A DNA stretch of 64,000 nt from assembly GCA_945831585.1 (NCBI GenBank), contig CAMACY010000001.1, positions 34,369-98,368 on the forward strand, in the 5' to 3' direction. The DNA comes from an uncultured bacterium (lineage in GTDB: Bacteria > Verrucomicrobiota > Verrucomicrobiia > Verrucomicrobiales > Akkermansiaceae). Of this stretch, positions 57,769-64,000 are shown in pieces. Positions within the stretch are counted from its first letter, which is position 1; every line of letters begins with the position of its first letter. A program made the translations under genes and the position numbers. Below the pieces are notes generated by a model. That model was not told the DNA's origin. It searched no databases and saw only the letters and a program-made list of their open reading frames with translations.

Positions 57769-60700
57769 ATGAATACACGTTATACTTCCTCCGCTTCTGC
57801 GGCTCGCCACAAGAAACCGTCCTTCGCCATCACCCGCTCTCTTGCACGCGCTGCGGATACCATCAGCTTCGACTATGGGCACGGGGTGCCCTCGGATGCC
57901 ACGCATGTCCACTCCGCCATTTCCCGCATGTGTCAGCTGACGGCGCCTGCGGTGGTCAGTGCCTCGGGGATTGTGGATGACCAGGTGACCATTGTCGCCC
58001 CCGGAATCAACTTCACGAGCTCAAGCGGTGCCTCCCACGCCTTTTCGGTGTCTTCGGGCGATGCTATGCCCGCCGGTATTTACCCGGTTCAGGTCAATCA
58101 CTACAATATCATGAACCACCCGGCGGGCAATGTTTCCGAGCTCAGGGGCTCGCTGGGCCCTTGCCCGCCCGTCATCATCATCCCCGATGAGAACGAGGAG
58201 CTCGAGTGTGACCCCTGTTCCTGCTCCTGCGGGGCTCCCGGCAACAATGCGGGTGGCGCCGTGCCTTCCAACACGCGTTCTATCGACAATATTACTATTG
58301 CTCCGTTTACAAGTTCCTCGGGCGGTGGTGGTGTTGTGCGCATGGCTAATGCGCGTCACATGCGATTTTCTTTCGCATTCGGTTCATTCCGAGGCATGGG
58401 CAACATCCCCGGCGGTCAGCCGGAAATCGTAGCATTCAATTACGATGAATCTCTGCTGACTCCCGCATCTCTCACCTACAAGCATCCTCTGGCTTCTGTC
58501 CTTGTCCCCGAGGGCGATACCGTGGATGTGAACGAGGGCTTCCGCATCTTTGACGGTGCTGCCTATACGAACTATATTGTGGCCGGTGACGGTTCCGCAG
58601 CCTATGGTGTTGGTGCTACCACGAAGAAATCTGAGGTGGTACGATTTGTTTCGGCCATCAGCAAGGATGATTCCGTCGTCTGCAACCTTTCGACGGCTAA
58701 TTATGTACGCATTAGCGCCGCAGATGACTCCGCTGTTTTCTATGACCTTGAAAGCAACGAATTCGCTGCACTTATCACCTCTGATGGCGCCACTGTTCTG
58801 GCTGACGAAAAGCTTTCCATCATCCGCGATACGGAGACTGGCATCATTCGCCAGATTTGGAACTACTGGGATGGTCTGGCGGATGTTGTCCCGGCAACGA
58901 ATGGCAACGGCTATACGATTTCTCTCTATCTGCCGAGCCAGATTGCCGCTCCTGAGCAGGAAGGTCAGTTGTTCACCTTTACCGGGAGCCCGTTCAAGTC
59001 ATTTACTGTGTCCGGTGATGCAGTTGCTAAGACGATGACTATTCGTGAACGCGACTGGAGTCTCCCTGAAAACACACCGGATTATGTAACGACTTGGACT
59101 CACTCTGAGGCGGGCTGGAACAAGGTCATTGGTGAAGATGACGACATCATCTCCGAAACTCGCGTTAAGTCTGCTATTGAGGGGACGGATAATTACCAGA
59201 TTGTGACGACCGTTTCCAAGGGCAATGAGGTAGCATCTCGTGTCTGTGAGGTCTTTACCTCCACCGGCAATGGTGAACTCCTCCTTTCTCGTACGGATGC
59301 CTATGGTTCAGACATTGCTCAGACTACTACCTTTGAGTATGATGAGGCTGGTCGTCAGATTCGACGAGTGGAACACTCCGGCGCAGTATACGAAACGGTG
59401 TACGATATTTATGGGCGCGTGATTGCTGAATCTTCTCCTTGGGCGGGTGGACAGAAGCGACTCACCACGACTACTTATCGAGTAGCCGGTTCCTCCAATA
59501 CTGACCCTGCCAAGGTGGTACACAGCGTGGTCACTTCGTCCGGCAATGTAGTAGATCTGAAGACGGACACCTACACCTATACGGAAGCTAATGGCGTTCG
59601 CCGTGTCGAAATGAGCAGCGCCGCCGCAGGTGTATCCGAACCCCAGGTAACTGTCCATGAAACATGGCTTTCCAATGCCACGAATCCCCATGCGCGCGGT
59701 CGCGTCAAGATGCGTCAGGCAGTCAACGGCGTGCAGACGCACTATGAGTATGCTGCCACTTCGGCTCACGGCGCGCTCTATACGGTGACTACGGAGACGC
59801 GCGTCAACGGTGCCGCTGTGCCGGGGCAGAGCCGCCGCACGGTGGCGTACGTTGCTGCCAACGGCAATACCATGCGAGAGGAAGAATATGCCCTGCTGTC
59901 CGATGGCGAGACCTGGGCTCTGCTTTCCGGTGTCACTAATACCTATGATGAGAAAAATCGTCTCGTAGGCACAGTCAAGGACAATGGGCGTTCTACCTCC
60001 CGAACGTTGAATTGTTCCGGTCAGGTCTTGTCTGAGACGGATGAGGACGGCATTACCACAGTCTATGGCTATAACCTCGCACGCCAACTGGTGGAAACGA
60101 CTCGCAGCGAGGTCATCATTCCGGCAGAAGATGGCACGGATAGCAGGATTATCGTAACTCCCGAAACCATTACTTCCTACACCTACGATGCGATGGGGCG
60201 TACGCTCTCTGTTCGCAAGGATGTAGGTGCTATGTCTACCACCGAATATACGGAATATGACCTATTGGGGCGAGTTGTTCGTTCGGTAGACCTTCTCGGA
60301 CGCGTCACTACCACAAGTTACAGCTCCGATGGCCTTACCTCCACCGTTACATCCCCCGCTGGGGCAACATTCGTCACAATAAAGAATACTGATGGTTCTA
60401 CGGCTCGTATTGCCGGTTCCGGTCAGCGTGAAGAACTTTACGTATATGACCTTAACGGTAACAATGAACGAATTACCACTAAACTGGCAAATGATGTTAT
60501 TCTGGGGCAAATCATTACCAATGGCTTCGGTCAGACGATCGTGCAAGCCGTTCCCAATACGCTGAATGGTTTTATCTACACGCATTCCGAGTTCAATGCT
60601 AAGGGCGAACTGCTGAAGCAGTATCAGTACAGCGGCGCAGACACCACGCCCACCGCGCCCACACTGTACGAGTACGATAGCTTCGGAAACATCAGCAAGC

Positions 60701-63279
60701 AGACCCTCGCTCTGAGCGAAACGCCCACCAAGGACAATTCGCCTGTAATCGAAATGAGCTACACGGTCGCAGCTCTGGAGGATGGCGTGTACTCCGTGAC
60801 CACGCAGACACGCTACAACGCCACAGGACAAGCGCTCACAAGCACGCAGAAGCAGCTCATCTCGCAGCTGAGCGTAACGCTCGAAAGTAAAATGCTGTCG
60901 CTTAGCGAACGAGGCTTGACCTCCACGCAGTGGAGTGTGTATGATACAGGCACGAAACGCATGCGCTACAGCTCCGTGCCCACATCGACGATCACGGCAG
61001 AAACCGTGACGGTGGACGGCTTTACGCGCTCGCAAAAGGATACCGCAGGCATTATCACGACTGCCACGCGCGCCTACACGGCAAGCGGCATGGTACTCAC
61101 GCAGACCGACGGGCGCGGTAACACCACCACCACGGTGACGGATATCGCCGGGCGCACCACGAGCGTGACCGATGGCGCTGGCAACGTAACCACCACCGCC
61201 TACGATATCGCGCACGATTTGCCGGCACTCATCACCGATGCTCAGGGCAACACCACCTGCTACCGCTACGACGCCCGCGGACGCAAAGTCGCGGAATGGG
61301 GAATAGGAATTCAACCCGCTTGCTTCGGCTACGATGATGGAGACAACATGACCTCACTCACCACCTTCCGCGCGGGCAGCGAAACCATCAGCAGCGACCC
61401 GAGCGAGCGAACGGACGGTGATGTGACAATCTGGCTCTACGACCCCGCCTCCGGGCTGGAGCTCAGCAAGACCTACGCCGACAACAGCAGCGTGGTGAAA
61501 AGCTACGATGTTTTCAACCGCCTCGCCACCGAAACCGATGCGCGCGGTAACGTGAAAACGCATACCTACGAAAGCGCACGCGGCCTGCTGCTGGGCACCA
61601 CCTACAGCGTGGTCGAGGGCACCGCCGCCACCACCGCCCGCAGCTACGCCTACAACCACCTCGGTCAGCTCACTCAAGTGGTCGATGACGCCGGGACACG
61701 CACCATCACTTACAACGCCTACGGTGAGCAGGAAAGCGATTCCCTCAACCCCGGAACCCACACCCACCTCATCACCGAGCAACGCGACAGCTACGGGCGC
61801 AGCATCGGCTACACCTATGCCCGCAGCGGCGCGCAGCAGCACCGCGTCACCACCGGCTACGGCACAGACGGACGCATCGCCACCGCAGGCTTTCTGCACG
61901 GCAACAGCGAAAAGCAGTTTGCCTACGGCTATCTACCCGGCAGCAATCTCCTGCAGACGCTCACCATGCCGAACAACATGACGCTGACGCAGAGCTATGA
62001 ATCGCAGCGCGACCTGCTCACGGGCATGGCTTATCATCGAGGTGGTACCGCTCTCGTGGCTCAGCGAACCTACACTTATGACACGCTGGGTCGACCGCTC
62101 ACCCGAAGCACCACCCGCAGCGGTCAACCCACGCGCAACGACAGCTTCAGCCACAACGAGCGCAGCGAGCTGAGCGCCGCCACCCTCGGCAGCGACAGCT
62201 ACAGCTACGCCTACGACAACATCGGCAACCGCACCACTGCCACGGAGGTCGGGGACATCACTGCGTATGCGTCCAACAACCTCAACCAATACACCGCGAT
62301 TCAAACAGGCGAGGAAGCCGCGTTCACACCCACCTTTGATGCCGATGGCAACCAAACACTGGTGAAAAGCTCCACCGGTATCTGGGCAGTGCAGTACAAC
62401 GCCGAAAACCGCCCCGTGAGCTTCACGAATAACGCGAGCAACACCGTAGTCGAATGCACCTACGACTCCATGGGACGGCGCGCCACCAAGAAGGTAACAA
62501 CTAATGGCTCCGTCACCAGCTACCTGCGCTTCATCTACCGGGGCTACCTGCAAATCGCTGCCATTGATGCCATCAGTGGCACCTTCCAATGGTTCCTCGT
62601 GTGGGATCCGACCCAAAGCATCGCCACGCGTCCCCTTGCCATCCGCAAAGACGGCACCTGGTACGCCTACGGCTGGGCTCTGACAAAAAACATCATGGAG
62701 CTCTACGGCCCAAATGGCTATGTCCGAACCACCTACAGCTATACCCCCTATGGAAAAGTTTCGAAAAGTGGCGATATTACTCAACCCCTTCAGTGGAGTA
62801 GTGAATGCCTCGACACTGAGCTTGCTTTGACATATTATAACTTCCGGCATTATAATTCTCTGGATGGCAGGTGGATTTCTCGTGATAAAGAGGGTGAGAT
62901 GGTTTGCAGATATTCTTTGTATAATTTCTTGCATCAATCTCCTACTCTTCATGTAGACTCTTTAGGATTAGATATGATTGATAATGTATGTGATTACAGT
63001 ATCAAAACTTGGCAAGTTGAGGAGGAATATAAGAAATGTACCGAAAGATGCGTGAATCAGCGTATTCGAGAAATATATGGAGCTCAAGAATTTTACGATA
63101 GAGCATCAGGTGCGAATTCTTCTATAGGCGGACCCAATGTTGGAGAAGGAGCAGGAGTTTCTCAAGGGATAGTTGTACTTTCGGCGTTAATCTATGCGTT
63201 TGTTCAATATAAAGTATGTATGGACGAGTGCAAAAGAAATTATCGCAACAATAAACCAAATCTCCAGTTATGTATTTAA
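57769..63279 (+). CDS. RHS/YD-repeat protein with a variable C-terminal tip (polymorphic toxin)
   Basis: This 1836-residue protein has no clear signal peptide. Residues about 1-460 form a unique N-terminal region with a Cys cluster CDPCSCSCG near 145-153. From about 520 to 1650, YD/RHS repeats follow (YDEAGRQIRRVEHSG, YDALGR-type units), which wrap into a cage. The RHS core ends at about 1735: LALTYYNFRHYNSLDGRWISRD ... SLYNFLHQSPTLHVDSLGLD. The last 101 residues (1736-1836, bases 62974-63276) are a separate AT-rich tip with one hydrophobic segment and two Cx3C pairs (CTERC, CMDEC). In this family the tip is usually a toxin released after core cleavage, active against neighbours; here it is unrecognised. 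The downstream gene overlaps the stop by 10 bases. Composition shifts along the gene. Confidence 0.9.
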   Translation: MNTRYTSSASAARHKKPSFAITRSLARAADTISFDYGHGVPSDATHVHSAISRMCQLTAPAVVSASGIVDDQVTIVAPGINFTSSSGASHAFSVSSGDAMPAGIYPVQVNHYNIMNHPAGNVSELRGSLGPCPPVIIIPDENEELECDPCSCSCGAPGNNAGGAVPSNTRSIDNITIAPFTSSSGGGGVVRMANARHMRFSFAFGSFRGMGNIPGGQPEIVAFNYDESLLTPASLTYKHPLASVLVPEGDTVDVNEGFRIFDGAAYTNYIVAGDGSAAYGVGATTKKSEVVRFVSAISKDDSVVCNLSTANYVRISAADDSAVFYDLESNEFAALITSDGATVLADEKLSIIRDTETGIIRQIWNYWDGLADVVPATNGNGYTISLYLPSQIAAPEQEGQLFTFTGSPFKSFTVSGDAVAKTMTIRERDWSLPENTPDYVTTWTHSEAGWNKVIGEDDDIISETRVKSAIEGTDNYQIVTTVSKGNEVASRVCEVFTSTGNGELLLSRTDAYGSDIAQTTTFEYDEAGRQIRRVEHSGAVYETVYDIYGRVIAESSPWAGGQKRLTTTTYRVAGSSNTDPAKVVHSVVTSSGNVVDLKTDTYTYTEANGVRRVEMSSAAAGVSEPQVTVHETWLSNATNPHARGRVKMRQAVNGVQTHYEYAATSAHGALYTVTTETRVNGAAVPGQSRRTVAYVAANGNTMREEEYALLSDGETWALLSGVTNTYDEKNRLVGTVKDNGRSTSRTLNCSGQVLSETDEDGITTVYGYNLARQLVETTRSEVIIPAEDGTDSRIIVTPETITSYTYDAMGRTLSVRKDVGAMSTTEYTEYDLLGRVVRSVDLLGRVTTTSYSSDGLTSTVTSPAGATFVTIKNTDGSTARIAGSGQREELYVYDLNGNNERITTKLANDVILGQIITNGFGQTIVQAVPNTLNGFIYTHSEFNAKGELLKQYQYSGADTTPTAPTLYEYDSFGNISKQTLALSETPTKDNSPVIEMSYTVAALEDGVYSVTTQTRYNATGQALTSTQKQLISQLSVTLESKMLSLSERGLTSTQWSVYDTGTKRMRYSSVPTSTITAETVTVDGFTRSQKDTAGIITTATRAYTASGMVLTQTDGRGNTTTTVTDIAGRTTSVTDGAGNVTTTAYDIAHDLPALITDAQGNTTCYRYDARGRKVAEWGIGIQPACFGYDDGDNMTSLTTFRAGSETISSDPSERTDGDVTIWLYDPASGLELSKTYADNSSVVKSYDVFNRLATETDARGNVKTHTYESARGLLLGTTYSVVEGTAATTARSYAYNHLGQLTQVVDDAGTRTITYNAYGEQESDSLNPGTHTHLITEQRDSYGRSIGYTYARSGAQQHRVTTGYGTDGRIATAGFLHGNSEKQFAYGYLPGSNLLQTLTMPNNMTLTQSYESQRDLLTGMAYHRGGTALVAQRTYTYDTLGRPLTRSTTRSGQPTRNDSFSHNERSELSAATLGSDSYSYAYDNIGNRTTATEVGDITAYASNNLNQYTAIQTGEEAAFTPTFDADGNQTLVKSSTGIWAVQYNAENRPVSFTNNASNTVVECTYDSMGRRATKKVTTNGSVTSYLRFIYRGYLQIAAIDAISGTFQWFLVWDPTQSIATRPLAIRKDGTWYAYGWALTKNIMELYGPNGYVRTTYSYTPYGKVSKSGDITQPLQWSSECLDTELALTYYNFRHYNSLDGRWISRDKEGEMVCRYSLYNFLHQSPTLHVDSLGLDMIDNVCDYSIKTWQVEEEYKKCTERCVNQRIREIYGAQEFYDRASGANSSIGGPNVGEGAGVSQGIVVLSALIYAFVQYKVCMDECKRNYRNNKPNLQLCI

Positions 63280-63677
63280 GGTTTCTATTTACGTTTAAAG
63301 AAAGCATATCAAGGAAGAAGTTTATCTGTATAGTTTTTCCTTTGCTTGTAGTTTTTCGATTTATTGTACAGATAATATTTGATTTGCTCGTCAAGTACGC
63401 AGCTAAGGATCATCCTTTTATGCTTGCCTTATCTAATCAAGAAAACACTATGGTTTTTGATAATAATTGGTTAATCGTAGAATATACCTTTTTCCTGATT
63501 ATTTGGTTAGGGCTATTCATAGGATTATTATATGCAACTTCATGTGTAATTTTAGGCAGATTGAGAAGTCAAGGATGGCCCTTGTGGATGACTATCCCTA
63601 TGCTTGTTGTAGATATACTGATACTCCAATACATATGGATTCCATTATGCTTATTTAAGGAAAAAAATAATCTTTGA
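63270..63677 (+). CDS. Small membrane protein, probable immunity protein for the RHS tip
   Basis: This 135-residue protein has three hydrophobic helices (about 19-41, 68-96, 104-130) and an AT-rich sequence like the RHS tip it follows. Its ATG lies within the last codons of the RHS gene (10-base overlap), the usual arrangement of a toxin and its immunity partner. The motif GRLRSQGWPLWM between helices two and three loosely recalls DUF805-type small membrane proteins. No family can be named. A membrane location fits a tip that acts at, or crosses, the inner membrane. This role is inferred from position only. Confidence 0.65.
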   Translation: MYLRFLFTFKESISRKKFICIVFPLLVVFRFIVQIIFDLLVKYAAKDHPFMLALSNQENTMVFDNNWLIVEYTFFLIIWLGLFIGLLYATSCVILGRLRSQGWPLWMTIPMLVVDILILQYIWIPLCLFKEKNNL

Positions 63678-63895
63678 TTTACTGGGCTCTTGGTCTCCTT
63701 CGATTGTCAATTGAAGGAGGCCTTGGAGTATGACTGACGCGAGATGCGAACCGCAGGGAAAGTCAGGCAGAGCCGCTATGAGGCGGAATCCTGACCTGAA
63801 AAAAAGGCAGCCGGTGGCTGTAAGGTTGCTTCGCCAAACACTATAGGGGACTTCGTATTGACTCAAAAAAAACGGTCACCGAAAAATGCGCCGTA
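63678..63895. other. Non-coding stretch with three hairpins after the immunity candidate
   Basis: Hairpins: CTCCTTCGA ... TTGAAGGAG (63695-63719), GTCAGG ... CCTGAC with an inner CCGC/GCGG (63762-63795), and CAGCC-GGT-GGCTG (63808-63820). No gene is supported; the antisense frame 63651-63866 has no recognisable protein. The first may be a terminator, but it lacks a T-run. Confidence 0.5.
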
Positions 63896-63896
63896 A

Positions 63897-64000
63897 GGGG
63901 GGGGGGGGGGGGGGGGGGGTTTTTATAAACACGGACTTGGGTAAAACTTGGTTCTAAAAAAAGGGTTAATCTTTTGGGGGGTACATTTTTCCACCCAAGA
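63897..64000. other. Low-quality end: 23-G run and unreliable sequence
   Basis: A run of 23 G (63897-63919) is followed by short homopolymer runs (TTTTT, AAAAAAA, GGGGGG) unlike the rest of the window. This looks like a sequencing or assembly artefact at a contig end. No feature is called here. Confidence 0.7.

Noticed and set aside
58021..58359. Minus-strand frame inside the RHS gene
   Set aside because: Antisense to the N-terminal region of the RHS protein; no promoter or motif.

Overview
This window looks like a piece of chromosome from a Gram-negative, high-GC member of the Verrucomicrobiota, probably close to Akkermansiaceae and host-associated. The pointers are lipid A genes (lpxA, lpxB), a secreted protein ending in a verrucomicrobial-type PEP-CTERM sorting tail (VPEPAT, a hydrophobic stretch, then RRRRR), a very large autotransporter, a secreted GH29 alpha-L-fucosidase, and a Na+/H+ antiporter of a family seen in the chlamydia/verrucomicrobia group. 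The assignment is inferred from gene content; no rRNA or tRNA gene was seen. The left edge cuts a gene. The right edge runs into a 23-G homopolymer and degraded sequence, so it is probably a contig end.

Layout. 1-7.06 kb: housekeeping genes on the plus strand (argA-like N-acetylglutamate synthase, a membrane protein, glycyl-tRNA synthetase, fabG, a small unknown, lpxA, gph-like phosphatase, rlmH). 7.09-7.34 kb: six tandem 41-bp repeats. 7.34-21.53 kb: three secreted proteins on the minus strand: alpha-L-fucosidase, a protein whose N-terminal domain resembles the streptococcal IgG-cleaving protease IdeS/Mac and which ends in PEP-CTERM, and a 2865-residue autotransporter. 21.66-29.4 kb: lpxB (minus), then purH, pdxJ, HU, galK and an SSS-family sodium symporter (plus). 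29.6-35.8 kb: an addB/addA-type recombination nuclease pair. 35.9-40.3 kb (minus): CPA2/Kef-type antiporter, prfB with a programmed +1 frameshift, trmD and a metallophosphoesterase. 40.6-50.8 kb (minus): a DUF4143 ATPase with a striking TGCAA array upstream, ftsZ, ftsA, a lipoprotein, then an operon of AsmA-like protein / IF-1-like protein / U32 (RlhA-like) protein, then recR behind a membrane protein, then fabF. 52.3-57.0 kb: Na+/H+ antiporter, riboflavin synthase, a secreted EF-hand/CxC repeat protein, tsaE, rplU and rpmA. 57.15-63.7 kb: an accessory island with a decayed IS5-type transposase, a long perfect hairpin, an 1836-residue RHS protein with an AT-rich variable tip, and an overlapping small membrane protein that is a good immunity candidate.

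Two themes stand out. First, the surface and secretion genes: fucosidase plus IdeS-like protease plus autotransporter form a block pointed at host glycoproteins, and the RHS tip with its partner is probably used against competing bacteria. Second, at least eleven genes carry a TTGNNN-N15-18-TANNNT promoter whose -10 box lies only 6-10 nt before the start codon (lpxB with a poor -35), implying frequent leaderless transcripts; this pattern also decided several of the starts given here.
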